64,000 nucleotides of DNA, from the NCBI GenBank assembly GCA_023374045.1, contig CM041776.1, positions 349,679,636 through 349,743,635 of the forward strand. The letters run 5' to 3'. Below the pieces are notes generated by a model that was not told where the DNA came from, did not search any database, and saw only the letters and a list, made by a program, of their open reading frames with translations. The DNA comes from Limonium bicolor. Taxonomy: Eukaryota > Streptophyta > Magnoliopsida > Caryophyllales > Plumbaginaceae. Below are positions 12,318 to 23,549 of the stretch, piece after piece; position 1 is the stretch's first letter; every line of letters begins with the position of its first letter. The position numbers and the translations under genes were made by a program.

Positions 12318-13516
12318 ACTACGTACTGTACTGATGATCATCGACCGACCGAGTGATCGAACCGGATTGGTGTATCAGTGGTGAAGCGCGCGTGGCTCCG
12401 ATAGATGCTCAAATTCCTCGATTTAGTAATTAGTCAAAATTGATGTTTATTAATTACTCGTAATTTGATATACTCGAATAATCATTACTCATACGCGTGT
12501 AAACAAGCGGATCCTTGGAAACTGCAAGCGTGGCGTGGGTGGATGTGGATAGTTGCAGTAGGCAGGAAATAATTAAATGGTGGAATTAAGGAGTAGCTGA
12601 CCAAAATCATGCTCTTCCAAGACAGATGATCCAAAAAAAAAAAAAAAAAAAGTATAGTTTGCTTGATTAGCTACGCAGGCGAGTGAGTCCGATTGTCGAC
12701 AGGTAAATTTGGCTGGTGTGAAAATAATACTGTGGCATGTTAGTATTTATTTCCATATTATATAGTAGATCAAATAACAACCCTACAACTAAAAGAAAAT
12801 GTGTTCAAACTAATCTCCTAACTAGCACTACGATTGAACGAGCCATTCAGATTTTTTTACTTTCTCCAATTTGTAAAGTCGGCTGGCTAGCCTAGCTAGC
12901 TCCACGAGTGCCATTTCTGACCGAGACTCATAACAAAGCTAGCCGTGTGTATCATTTTCAAATCTGGTCAGGATTAGTATACAAGGTGATTGATTCTCTT
13001 ACTGATAACGGCCTCCATTGCGGTCTCACCTGATGGGCGCCGATACGTACCATGCATTTAAGACAATGAAATCAGTCAAATTTTAATATCTTACCGAAAA
13101 TTAAGAAGAAAGTATAGCAAGTTGTTGGGAGAGTTTGTTATCCCAAACAATTTAGAATCCGCATCAATTGAAATCAGTCACATTAAAAGTTTCTTCTCTT
13201 CAGTATACCACAAGTCCAATTGTCACATCAAGTGCATTAAATAAAATGAGAAAACAAATTGAAGGGGAAATAAATAGAATAACTTGAAATTATCAAAGAT
13301 GTTAGGTTTTTGTGAAGGGAGGAGTATCAAATAATTGGGCAACGGCTGTCGACCATAAGTCAAAGCTTAACGATCAATGATGACTTGTCAATGGTACATC
13401 TTCAATTACTAGTAAATGGGCACCATTCCTCGGCGAATGAGTTCCAAGAAAACTAAATCGTAAGGGTGATGTGGAATCAAAATAATAAAAATTTTGGGTA
13501 GTCATTTCCCCTTTCC
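12318..13516. other. Intergenic, AT-rich, no gene seen
   Basis: The 3' flank of the kinase gene. It contains an oligo(A) run of about 19 bases at 12632-12651 and scattered AT-rich sequence. No coding region, terminal repeat or RNA gene was recognised. Confidence 0.5.
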
Positions 13517-13628
13517 TAAAATAAAGAAATCTTGAAGAGATGCGTTAATTGAACACATTTGACGAGAAATAAGTGGTTTCTCACATTGAGTTTGGATTTT
13601 TCGCTAAATAAGCTATGGTTATACAAAG
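13517..13628. repeat. 112-bp flank segment A (first copy)
   Basis: Nearly identical to 21527-21637 (starting aaataaagaaatcttgaaga, ending ggttatacaaag). This copy is fused directly to a copia LTR that lacks its first two dozen bases; the other copy lies 222 bp beyond the opposite LTR. Confidence 0.85.
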
Positions 13629-13857
13629 ATAGAAGATAAGATAGACGTAAATTGTTGTATCCCATTTCATTCCATTGTGCGTCTATATATAGTACATAAT
13701 ACATAACCGTTACTGAACCTTTGAGTGGAAAGAATACGAAATATCAAAGGACTTCTAATGAAGAGTTTGGGAGGTTATGGGGGTTACACAAATGAAGAGT
13801 CTAAGATAGGTGAATGGATGATTAGATGTAAATCCAATAATTACATTATTTATAACA
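13629..13857 (-). repeat. 3' LTR of the copia element (outer end truncated)
   Basis: Matches 21076-21304 almost base for base and ends in TTATAACA on the + strand. The terminal tgtaatactgag of the intact LTR is missing; the break falls at a shared aaag. Confidence 0.88.
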
Positions 13858-13867
13858 CTCCCCCTTG
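13858..13867 (-). other. Copia polypurine tract
   Basis: On the minus strand AAGGGGGAG immediately precedes the LTR start TGTTATAAAT, as expected for the plus-strand primer site. Confidence 0.65.
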
Positions 13868-15789
13868 GATGTACATCCTATTGCCTCATTAAAAACCTTG
13901 CAAGGAAAAATCCATTGGGATAAAAACCATGGTCAAGGAAAAAAGAGTACAGTCTAAATGTTTTTCTCCCCCTCAATTTAACAGAATGTCTCTTCGATGT
14001 CGCATACCGATATCATGAACAAGCTTCTTAAAGACTCTTGAAGGATGTGATTTGGTGAATAAATCAGCTAGATTCTCGTCAGACCGAATCTTGCGAACAT
14101 CGAGAATACCTTTGGTCTGAAGCTGATGAGTTGAAAAAAAACTTTGGTGATATATGTTTGGTTCGATCACCTTTGATGTATCCTTCCCTTATTTGTGCAA
14201 TGCAAGCGGCATTATCCTCGTATATCACCGTCGGCGTCTCTTGATCTGACTGAAGACCACAAGAACTTAAAATATGGTGGATAATTGATCTGAGCCATAC
14301 ACATTTTCTTCATGTTTCGTATAGAGCTATCAGCTCGGCATGATTTGATGAAGTGGCCACTATAGTCTGCTTTGTTGAACGCTAAGAAATAGCAGTTCCA
14401 CCATACATGAAAATAATCCTGATTGAGATATGGCCTTATGTGGATAAGATAAATAACCTACATTTGAAAAACCAACTAGAGTTGCATTCTTAGGATTTTT
14501 ACACCTTTGATAAAATAAACCCATATCATGAGTACCACGCAAGTAGCGTAGGACATGTTTTACTCCGTTCAGTGCCTATGCGTTGGAGCCGAACTGTATC
14601 TTGCTAACAAATTGACAGAAATGAAATATCTGGTCGGGTGGTACTAGCGAGATACATCAATGCCCCAATGGCACTAAGATATGGCACCTCAGGGCCCAAT
14701 AACTGTTCATTAGGTCCGCGAGGGCGAAATGGGTCTTTATCCACATCAAGTGAGCGCACTACCATGGGTGAACTAAGTGGATGAGCTTTGTCCATGTAGA
14801 AATTTTTCAATATTTTTTCTACATAATTTGACTGATGGACAAACACGCCCTCTCCGGTATGCTCAAATTACAAACCAAGACAATACTTTGTGACACCCAA
14901 ATCTTTCATTTCAAACTCACTTTTCAAGTAATCAGCCGCTTCTTGCATTTCTTGTAAAGTACCAATAATATTCAAATCATCTACATATACGGCAATGATT
15001 ACAAAACCCGAATCTTTCCTTTTGATGAATACACAAGGGCTTACAGGGTTGTTTTCAAAACCCTTCTTTAGTAAATATTCACTTAAGCGGTTGTACCACA
15101 TCCGCCCTGATTGCTTAAGCCCATATAATGACTTTTGTAACTTGATGGAGTACATTTGGTGATCTCCTTCATGAGATGGTTTGGGCATTTTGTACCCTTC
15201 TGGTACCTTCATATATATATATTTGCATTCAAATCCCCATATAGATAAGCGGTTACAACATCCATAAGTTTCATGTGAAGCTGTTCATTAACCGCTAAGC
15301 CAACAAGAAACCTTAGGGTAATAGCATCCACAACTGGAGAATACGTTTCCGTATAATCTATTCCCGGTTTCTGGGTAAAATCTTGTGCCACCAATCTGGC
15401 TTTATATCTCACAATCTCATCTTGTTCATTTCTTTTCCTCACAAACACCCATTTGTAGCCAACTGGCTTAACATCTTTAGGAGTATGAACAATTGGCCCA
15501 AACACTCCTATTTTATTTAGTGAATCAAGCTCTGCCTTAATCGCATTTTTCCAGCTTTCCCAATCATTTCTTTGCCTACACTCTTCAATGGATTGGGGCT
15601 CTGAGACATCATCATCCATGATTCCCATGGCGACCGAGTATGCAAAAATGTCATCGATGACTATTTCATGTCTATACCATCCAATTCCGGTATTGACATA
15701 ATTTATTGAGATCTCATAATTATCATTCTCCACATACAAATCCTTGTTTTTGTCTTTTGACAAAATACCCTTATTCTCTTTCTGCATTA

Positions 15790-16085
15790 TTGTGGTAGTT
15801 CTTTCCCCATTTCGAGGGTCTGAACTCCTCTTTTGAGGGTTAGAAGCTTGGAATTCCTCATTTCCCTTTTCCTTTTCTTTTTGTGTCATTTTGACATAAT
15901 CGTCCCCCTTTCGAGAGACTGGACTCCCCTTTCGAGGGTCCGAACTCCTCTTTCGAAGGTTCAAATCTTGGAATTTCTCATTTCCCTTTTCTTTTTGTGT
16001 CATTTTGGCATATTTGTCCCCCTTTCGAGAGACTGGATTCCTCTTTCGAGGGTCTGAACTCCTCTTTTGAGGGTTCAAATCTTTG
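15790..16085 (-). repeat. In-frame tandem repeat in the copia integrase-RT linker
   Basis: Three imperfect copies of a basic module of about 40 residues, recognisable by QKRSSDPRK, PVSRKGD and KMTQKEK. The DNA period is about 120-130 bp. The lengths keep the frame open. Confidence 0.8.
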
Positions 16086-17240
16086 GATCCCAAGGGTCGA
16101 CCACGCTTCCTGCGCACTTGAGATTCACTTGCCATTTGTTGTCTAGAATTTGAATTTTCTCCCGGGAGTCCCAATCGAGCTGGAACATTTACAGCTGGTA
16201 TATATGATCGTGTTACCTGCCTTGTATCTACAAAAGCATCTGGTAGCTGATTTGCAACATTCTGTAAATGAATTATTCTTTGAACCTCTAGTTCATTTTG
16301 CTTTGTTCTAGGGTCCATAAAATTCATGGACGAAGCATTCCATGATATCTCTTGCTTGACAACTTTCTTTTCTTCTCCCCTTAAAGGTGGAAAAATCAAC
16401 TCATTGAAATGATAATCCAAATATCGAGCTGTAAACTGATCCCCTGTCATAGGCTCAAGATATTTGATAATGGAAGGGGATTCGAAACCCACATATATTC
16501 CCAACCTTCTTTGTGGACCCATCTTGGTACGTTGTGGGGGAGGTATGGGTACATACACCGAGCACCCAAAAACATTTATATGAGAAATATCTGGCCTTTT
16601 GCCAGATATCATTTCCAATGGGGATAATGAGTGATATGAAATAGGTCTAAGCTTGATTAATTCCGCTGCATGCAAGATCGCATGACCCCAAGTAGTAGTG
16701 GGTAACTTAGACCTCATTAATAGTGGTCTTGCTATCATTTGCAATTTCTTAATTAACGACTCAGCAAGACCATTTTGAGTATGAACGTGAGCCACTGGAT
16801 GCTCATCTGTTATCTCAATTGATTGACAAAAATCATTGAAAACGTGGGATGTGAACTCTCCAGCATTATTCATTCTTATTTTCTTGATTGGATGATCTGG
16901 GAAATGAGCCCTTAATTTAATTATCTGGGCTATGAGCCTAGCAAATGCCACATTCCTTGTAGAAAGTGGGCTCACATATAACCACCTTGTTGATGCATCA
17001 ATCACTACTATAAAATATTTGAAAGGTCCACATGGTGGTGTAATAGGCCCGCAAATATCACCTTGAGTTCGCTCAAGGAATATTGGTGATTCATCATTCA
17101 TCTTTGTTCGTGATGGTCGTGTGATATATTTTCCAAGAGAACAAGTCGTACATGCCAAATCACATGACGCTAGAACCTTTTGGTTCTTAAGGGGGTGCCC
17201 ACTAGAATTTACAATGATTCTTCTCATCATTGTTTCCCCT

Positions 17241-18517
17241 TGATAAGTGGTGAAATGATGTATTTATAAGGTCTTTATTTACCTTTATTTCGTGCAACTA
17301 TTGACTTATTTCACCACTTGATAGAGCATTTTGTTAATATAGTTGAACTCATGCAGTTTTAATTTAAATTTAGGTAAAAGCTCACTTGAGCAATGGTTTT
17401 TAGGAGACTCTCAAGACTTTGTAGCTGAGCTTTAATGCCCGAGGAGTGTGTCAAAGACGAGGGGTCAAACGAGTCAATTTCGGTGCAGAAAAAGCCCCTC
17501 TGGTGTGGACCACCCCTGTGGGGCGGTCCAGTCGATTTCGAAACACGGGAATCGCCTCTGGTGTGGACCGCCCCTGTGGAGGCGGTCCCGACGGAAATTT
17601 GCTCAGAACAATCGTTTTAAAACGGGAAAAAGAGGGGATTTGAGGGATTCTTTGCATTTTACACTTCCACACACACAAGAGAGGAGAAAGAACGTGAAGA
17701 AGGAGAAAGAAGAGGATAAAGAAGAGGAAGAAGAGAAGAAGGAAGAACTCACTTTCTCCAAAGCTTCAAAGCTCCAACAATGGCTTCTTCTTACTCTTTT
17801 CTAGTTTTTCTTTCCTCTATGCTTGAGTAGTACTCTATTGTGCTTTGGGATGGGTCTTTGAACCCAAACCCTAGATTGTGCTTGTGAATCTTGATTATGC
17901 CTTAATATAGTTGTTTCTCTCTTAATTATCATTCAATGTTCTCAAATTGATCTCTTGAGTGCATTTGTGGTGAACCCCATCTACAATTTGGTTTTGAGTT
18001 AGGGTTTGTGACCAAATTGAGAGAGAACCCTTGATTTATGCTCCTAGGATTAGTGAGTATAATTTGGGGCTTTGTTCTAGAACTTGCTTAAAGCTACTTA
18101 GTGAGTTTAGTCCTAATTGATTATGAAGGCTAAAATTAACTAAGTAAGAATTAGCTCATCTTTGGTTTAGAGGGTTATTATCATTGTTCTAAAAGACAAC
18201 TATGGCATAAGAATAGTTGCTAGCATATCTAGGTAGTTTGGGGGATTGCCAAATTCCCAAAGTACTTTTCCATCCAATCCATTAAACTTCCAGTTTTAGT
18301 TTATTTGTTGTTCTTGCAATTACTCAACCAACACAATCAAGCTTGCCACCAGCTAAACCCCAATTTACTGTTTTCTTTGCAATTACTAAGTACCGAGACT
18401 AGGAAGTTAGGACCAATTTCCTTGTGGATACGACACTTGTTGTACTACATCGATTAGGTGCACTTGCCTACTCCTTGCATTTATTTATATACTTTGTTAT
18501 ATAGTTTTTGCACAACA
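17241..18517 (+). repeat. Solo LTR (gypsy-type) inserted in the copia integrase
   Basis: 1277 bp beginning TGATAAGTGG and ending CACAACA, flanked by the perfect 5-bp duplication CCCCT at 17236-17240 and 18518-18522. No polyprotein is present, so it is a solo LTR left by LTR-LTR recombination. The end region (cttgtggatacgacacttgt near 18420) resembles the R/U5 end of large plant Ty3/gypsy LTRs of the Tat/Athila type; that assignment is from memory. It contains a duplicated GC-rich hairpin module at 17497-17588. Confidence 0.93.
17497..17588. repeat. Duplicated hairpin module inside the solo LTR
   Basis: Copies at 17497-17529 and 17555-17588 share cctctggtgtggacc and end in gcggtcc. The second has a perfect 8-bp stem, GGACCGCC with GGCGGTCC. 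The first has a similar stem with one mismatch. Confidence 0.8.
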
Positions 18518-19576
18518 CCCCTAGATGACCTAATCTGTCATGCCATAAGTTGAATGCTTTTTGGTCTACTAACTTTTGGTTAGTGACATTATTAATCTCA
18601 ATAGGACTAACGAATACTCCATATAAGCCCAACTTATATTCTGTAATATTTTCCAATACTCGTTTCCCATTATTCCCATGAGATGTCAGACATAAGTATT
18701 CATTACCATGTTGCCCAAGAGTTTCAATATGATAGCCATTCTTTCGAATATCTCTGAAGCTTAGCAAGTTCCTTTGAGACTTGCTTGAATATAAAGCTTC
18801 ATCAATGTCAATTATAGTTCCCCCTAGGAACACAATCGATGCTTTCCCAACACCTTCAATCATATCCGAGGCACCCAAAATAGTATTAACACGTGCCACA
18901 CTCTTATAAAGACTATGGAAATATATCTTGTTTTTTAAGATGGAATTTGTGGTGGCACTATCAATAAGACATAGCTCCTTGCCATGAAGACTCACCATTT
19001 GATGGCTGTTGGAGAACAATTGTGAGTCCCACATTGAAAAATTATAAAGCTAGTAAGTAGTTCATATAGCTCATGGGCTACTCCACCTATTGCTAATTGG
19101 TTTTAGGATGAAACCTCATAGGTTATTGGGCCTTACTAGTCTATATGGGTAATTTATATAATTCCCCCGTTGGGCCTATTCCTCCCCCACAATATTTCTA
19201 ATAATGGCCTAAGAAGATAAAATTGATTATAATATACTCACGACATTGAATAAAACATATAAGTAATAATTTATTTTATTATTAAAATAGCGCCAAAATT
19301 GTTATTCCAAAAAGGAAATAAAACATAAGATAGATAATCATATATGACCAAGACGTGCGGCCAAATATAATAAAAAAACATAAGATGACTAAAAATTTAA
19401 CCGAAAAACTCATTATCCATGTCCCCAAAAGACGAACCCTCAAGAGGGTTTAAACCAATATTTGGGGTACTCTCAATATTCTTGAAAAAAATCAGATGCC
19501 TCCAAAAGAGTTTTGTCGGAGCCTCCTGCTTCCACGACGTTAGCCTCAATAGTATTTGCTTCAACATTTGTTCATT

Positions 19577-20422
19577 TCAATGAGGCTTGATATAACTTAA
19601 CCAGGTGTGGTGTCGTGTGACATTTTTCCTTATCTTGATTTCTTGGAACATTATCCTTCTTGAAAATCTTCTTTTTATCTTTCGAAATATTGGTTTTAAT
19701 CCAACACTTTTATGCCCACGACCACGCCCTTGATAGCGGCCTCTTCCACGGCCGCGGCCTCGACTTTTCCCACGACCACTTTTACGCACAAAAGTAGATT
19801 CATTGTTATTGACTTCAGCATTAGTCACATTTTGATCAGGCAATGGGGCTGATCCAGTCTGGCGATCTTGATGATGAGCAAACTATTATTCTCTTCAGCC
19901 ACCAAAAGGCGTGAAATCAGTTCAGAATAAGTGGTGAAACCCTTTGATCTATACTGCTGCTGCAGTACAATATTTGACAAATGGAAAGTTGAAAAAGTTT
20001 TCTCTAGCATATCCTCTGTTGTCACTGTTTCACCACACAATTTTAGTTTCGACACAATTCGAAACATGCTAGAGTTATATTCACTGATTGTTTTAAAGTC
20101 TTGTAACCTCAAGTGCATCCACTCATAGCGTGCATGAGGGAGGATCACAGTCCTCTGGTGGTCGAAACGATCTTTTATATTTTTTCCAAAGTTCTTGGGG
20201 ATCTTTGACCGTTAAATATTGATTTTTCAGGCTCTCATGCAAATGATGCCTTAGAAGGATAATAGCTTGTGCCTTTTCTTTCTCATAAGTCTCATTGTTT
20301 TCCTAAACGGCACCTTTCAAACCTTTTCCCGCGAGATGGAGCTCGGCATCCAACACCCAAAACAAATAATTCCGACCCAAAATATCCAAAGGGGTGAAAT
20401 CGAGCTTATTCAAATTGGTCAT
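19577..20422 (-). pseudogene. Copia gag remnant
   Basis: Begins MTNLNKLDFTPLDILGRNYL at 20422 (UBN2/copia gag type), with an in-frame stop after about 40 residues. It continues in pieces through ILLRHHLHESLKNQYLTVKD and HARYEWMHLRLQDFKTISEY to a basic Arg/Gly-rich tract (GRGKSRGRGRGRGRYQGRG, about 19710-19780). The usual CCHC knuckle is not intact. The segment 19035-19576 is the gag-pol spacer; a piece of about 190 bp at about 19022-19200, TGTGGGGG to CTCACA on the minus strand, looks foreign but has no clear target duplication. Confidence 0.85.
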
Positions 20423-21037
20423 TCTATAAAACAAATTACATGGATTAGTAAAGAAAAATACTATGATTAGAAAACAAATATTACAACTGAAAATTATACA
20501 ATTTTGGATGGAGGAAATATGATTATGGAAATCATAGACATAAAATATACCCAATTAACTATATTAATACATGTATGTAGCAAAAAGAAATTTTATTCAG
20601 TCAATAGTAAAAAAGGAACGATCATAAAATTATTCTCAGAAATATCCATTAGAATGTAGGGTGTCAAAACTTTTCTAATTACTCCTTCAAAACAATAGGT
20701 CTAAAGAAATTCGGTGAAAATTTGTTTTATGAAGCCACTAGTTTTTTTCAAAACAATATAAAGTAGTTTGCGTAAATGCAAAGTTGATATATATATATAT
20801 ACAAAAACAAAAATAGTATTTTTATCTTGTACAAACATAGCCTTCAAACTTCATAATTGAAAAAATTGGTAAATTTGATATCCTGGAAAAAAAGAATAGA
20901 AAGTTGATACTAAAAACTTATCTGTGGATGTATCATGTATATACCTCGCTTTGCCGATAAACTTCGTATAGTGGAAACAAGTAACTAAGCTCGATATCTT
21001 TGTTTGTAGTTGGAGTGGACTACTGGAGACTGTCGTG

Positions 21038-21051
21038 CTGATAACGTATTG
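21038..21051 (-). other. Copia primer-binding site region
   Basis: Directly inside the 5' LTR the minus strand reads ACGTTATCAGCACGA, resembling the initiator tRNA-Met-type PBS seen in many plant copia elements. Match judged by eye. Confidence 0.5.
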
Positions 21052-21304
21052 TAATACTGAGAGAATAGAAGAAAGATAGAAGACAAGATAGACGTAAATT
21101 GTTGTATCCCATTTCATTCCATTGTGCGTCTATATATAGTACATAATACATAACCGTTACTGAACCTTTGAGTGGAAACAATACGAAATATCAAAGGACT
21201 TCTAAAGAAGAGTTTGGGAGGTTATGGGGATTACACAAATGAAGAGTCTAAGATAGGTTAATGGATGATTAGATGTACATCCAATAATTACATTATTTAT
21301 AACA
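21052..21304 (-). repeat. 5' LTR of the copia element (complete)
   Basis: 253 bp with TG...CA ends (+ strand TGTAATACTGAG to TTATAACA), adjacent to the PBS on its inner side. Confidence 0.88.
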
Positions 21305-22257
21305 AATCATCTTTAGTTCTTATTATTATACCCTAAACCAAATGTCCATCAATCTTAAATTGAATATAGTCCTATGAAAATGCTCAACTAAAACTCTAGA
21401 CGTCATTCACCACAGCCTTTTGTTTGGCATATTTACAATATTTTTAGATATTTTATGTCTGAGTTTCGTATGAGATATACGTTCTTACTCAATAACATAC
21501 TTCCAAATTAAAAAAAAAACTACAAAAATAAAGAAATCTTGAAGAGATGTGTTAATTGAACACATTTGACGAGGAATAAGTGGTTTCTCACATTGAGTTT
21601 GGATTTTTCGCTAAATAAGCTATGGTTATACAAAGTGAAGTAAGCTTCTTATGTTGAAATAGGTAACCTTCTAGCTTACACCATGGACATCGGAGGAGTG
21701 ATGGTTTCTTAATATAAAAAAATAGAGAAAAAATGAATGTAAATACCGGTGGAGGAGAGAGGAGAAGAGTTCTCCATGGGTTCATTAGAAAGAAACCATG
21801 GTATCTTTTGATTATAACGAAAGGTAGATTAATCTCTTTTTCTAAAAAAAAAATAAAGATAAATACCACTCTCTCATTGAACAATATTTTAACCGGATAC
21901 AATGTCAAGTTACAATTTACTAACTACATCTACATTAAAATAAACGTAGCTAAGAGGTTGTTCTGTGACAGCATCAAAAAGCTACTCATACTAGCTTTTT
22001 GTTTAATCCCACCATGATTAACAAATAAGATAATGCCAACTATGTTTGTGTGGGTCCAGTTAATTTAAATTATCCAACAACAAGTGACAAGTATCACATT
22101 AATGTAAAAAAAAGATAGAAGGCTGTGAGAGAACGGCCCCTAAAATTAGGTTCAGCTTTCCAACTTCGAACGGCCCGTAATCGTTCTTAAATTGAGAATC
22201 AAGCCATTCGAGAGTATATAAAAAATGTAGAAGCTGAATAAAATTAACAATAAAAAA
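21305..22257. other. Intergenic between copia and MULE; second copy of segment A
   Basis: No gene is seen. It contains segment A copy 2 at 21527-21637. The last 8-9 bases (ataaaaaa) are the likely MULE target duplication. Confidence 0.6.
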
Positions 22258-22437
22258 GGGAAATTTCATGAAATGCCACTATATTTTTACCTAATTCATG
22301 AAATGCCACAAAAAAAAAGAAAGTCACGAAATGCCACTATATTTTCCGAAAAGTTCATGAAATGCCCCTCCGCCTGGAGGGACGTTAACTTTCCGTCTGA
22401 AGTCAGTTTTTTTTTTAAATGTCCTTTTTGCCCCTAA
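22258..22437. repeat. MULE left terminal inverted repeat
   Basis: Pairs with 28013-28190. The shared sequence runs from GGGAAATTTC to GCCCCTAAA. It contains four copies of the atgaaatgcc or acgaaatgcc word. Confidence 0.92.
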
Positions 22438-22499
22438 AAATTTATGACACTGTTCAACGGCTACTTTTGGCTTCCAACGGTAATTTTTTTGAAAAATTT

Positions 22500-22620
22500 T
22501 CAAAGTACATGAAATGCCACTATAACTTTTACGAAAGTACATGAAATGCCCCTGTTACTTTACGAAAGTACATGAAATGCCCCTGTTACTTTACGAAAGT
22601 ACATGAAATGCCCTTGTTAC
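22500..22620. repeat. MULE subterminal tandem repeats
   Basis: Four copies of agtacatgaaatgccc-type units, about 31 bp apart, separated by tttacga and gttact. These may be transposase binding sites, as subterminal repeats are in other DNA transposons; this is inference. Confidence 0.8.
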
Positions 22621-22682
22621 AAAAAAAACGGCTATTTTTTGGTTTCTAACGGCTAGTTCTTCATTCAGACCCCCTTTTGTGC

Positions 22683-22689
22683 TATAAAA
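22683..22689 (+). promoter_or_regulatory. TATA box of the GRF zinc-finger gene
   Basis: TATAAAA lies 62 bp before the first in-frame ATG (22751), an ordinary distance for a plant promoter with a short leader. Confidence 0.55.
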
Positions 22690-22750
22690 ACTCATTGTAG
22701 GGTTGTATAATGTTTATATCTCTCTCATACTCACCCATAGCACATCAAAA

Positions 22751-23179
22751 ATGTATCCCCCCACATACACAACCACAATTGAAGGGAAATTTCAAACAAC
22801 ACATTGCAAGTGTAGAGTTCCAGCAACTCTCAAAGTTTCATACAACCGGAAATCAGCAGGATTCACTTACTATAATTGCTGGAACTGTGGGTTCTTCAAA
22901 TGGTGGGCACCGGTTATGGAAGATCGATATGATCCCCGCTTAACTTCTCAACCCAGGAGTACATCACAAACAAATCCCACACAACGAATGTCGACTACAA
23001 GACCTGCTGTCTATGAAGAGGAGGGGACTGCAGAATCAGGACACTCATTGCATGGTATTGACAACCTTAGGCAACTGATAAAGAAGGAGGTAGAGGAGGA
23101 AATGAAAAGGGCCATCAAAAAGTGGTGTATCAAAATTGTTGTAATACTAGTTGTTGTAACATGTATCCGCAAATTGTAA
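22751..23179 (+). CDS. GRF zinc-finger protein with C-terminal membrane segment, carried by the MULE
   Basis: A 142-residue protein from the ATG at 22751. The N-terminus holds a GRF-type zinc finger: CKC at residues 19-21, then GFTYYNCWNCGFFKWW (37-52), giving Cys19, Cys21, Cys43 and Cys46 and the aromatic WW end. GRF fingers in TOP3, APE2 and NEIL3 bind single-stranded DNA. A Ser/Thr-rich linker follows, then an acidic/basic helix (LIKKEVEEEMKRAIKKW) and a hydrophobic tail IKIVVILVVVTCI near the C-terminus, so it may be tail-anchored. It lies inside the MULE, just inside the left subterminal repeats, and converges on the transposase with about 370 bp between stop codons. The position recalls mudrB of maize MuDR, but the protein is unrelated as far as I can see. 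The frame is intact although the transposase is not. GRF proteins with this layout are common as single plant genes, so capture of a host gene is the main alternative. Confidence 0.82.
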   Translation: MYPPTYTTTIEGKFQTTHCKCRVPATLKVSYNRKSAGFTYYNCWNCGFFKWWAPVMEDRYDPRLTSQPRSTSQTNPTQRMSTTRPAVYEEEGTAESGHSLHGIDNLRQLIKKEVEEEMKRAIKKWCIKIVVILVVVTCIRKL

Positions 23180-23284
23180 GATTTCCTTTTAATTCAAATA
23201 ATATGTCTTAGCATTGTTGTTCAACCCATTCTTTGATCAGAATACAAACAAGTCCTAAGCATACCCAAAGCTGTAAAACTGTTT

Positions 23285-23458
23285 ACAACACCTATTCACC
23301 CACCAAAAAGGTTCACCAGAACCACATATGTAGAGTACAACAGCTTCATGAATAACACCTATTCAAAAAGTTCTAATGCTGTTTACAAAAAGTTGTAATG
23401 CTGTTTACAGAACAACACCTATTCACCCACCAAAAAGGTTCACCAGAACCACATATGT
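23285..23458. repeat. 47-bp direct repeat between the two MULE genes
   Basis: Copies at 23285-23331 and 23412-23458 (acaacacctattcacccacc through accacatatgt) are identical or nearly so, 127 bp apart, in the convergent intergenic spacer. Confidence 0.8.
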
Positions 23459-23549
23459 TCATTAGAGCAAATGCATAAAAAGTTTGCATATTCATCAGCT
23501 ACCCAAAAACCCAAAAATGTTCACCATAATAGCTAAATTATGAACCTGC

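Larger units (their letters stand above)
13973..19034 (-). pseudogene. Copia pol remnant (PR-INT-RT-RNase H), interrupted
   Basis: Protease with the altered LIDSATTNSILK active-site block (about 18960), the copia YSSKSQRNLLSFRDIR segment and WHDRLGH (pre-integrase). Integrase and the start of RT form a long open stretch at 17230-15209 (IHVFGCS-like INVFGCSVYVP, then WKNAIKAELDSL and YKARLVAQDF of RT). RT resumes in another frame at 15212-14868 with the catalytic YVDDLN. The change of frame falls on an (AT)n tract near 15211-15222. RNase H pieces (YLASTTRPDISF; the end block KIRSDENLADLFTKSHP) run to 13973. A solo LTR splits integrase at 17241-18517; removing it restores the reading GHLGETMMRRII. 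The INT-RT linker carries a three-fold tandem repeat (15790-16080). Not functional. Confidence 0.93.
13629..21304 (-). mobile_element. Ty1/copia LTR retrotransposon, dead, with nested solo LTR
   Basis: A minus-strand copia element of about 7.7 kb including a 1.28-kb nested insertion. The LTRs at 13629-13857 and 21052-21304 are nearly identical over their shared length, which suggests fairly recent insertion. Internal order on the minus strand is gag, protease, integrase, RT and RNase H, the copia order. gag has a premature stop and pol has several frameshifts. The left (3') LTR has lost its outer 24 bp or so, so no target duplication of the element can be read. Confidence 0.92.

Noticed and set aside
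15833..16627. Plus-strand open frames opposite the copia pol
   Set aside because: They mirror the minus-strand repeat and polyprotein and encode low-complexity sequence with no family match.
19022..19205. Small LTR or TRIM insertion in the copia gag-pol spacer, TGTGGGGG to CTCACA (minus)
   Set aside because: The ends look plausible but the flanking bases do not match as a target duplication, and this spacer is naturally variable.
22703..22750. Upstream start of the GRF gene at 22703
   Set aside because: That codon is TTG and lies only about 14 bp after the TATA box, upstream of any likely transcription start; the first in-frame ATG is at 22751.
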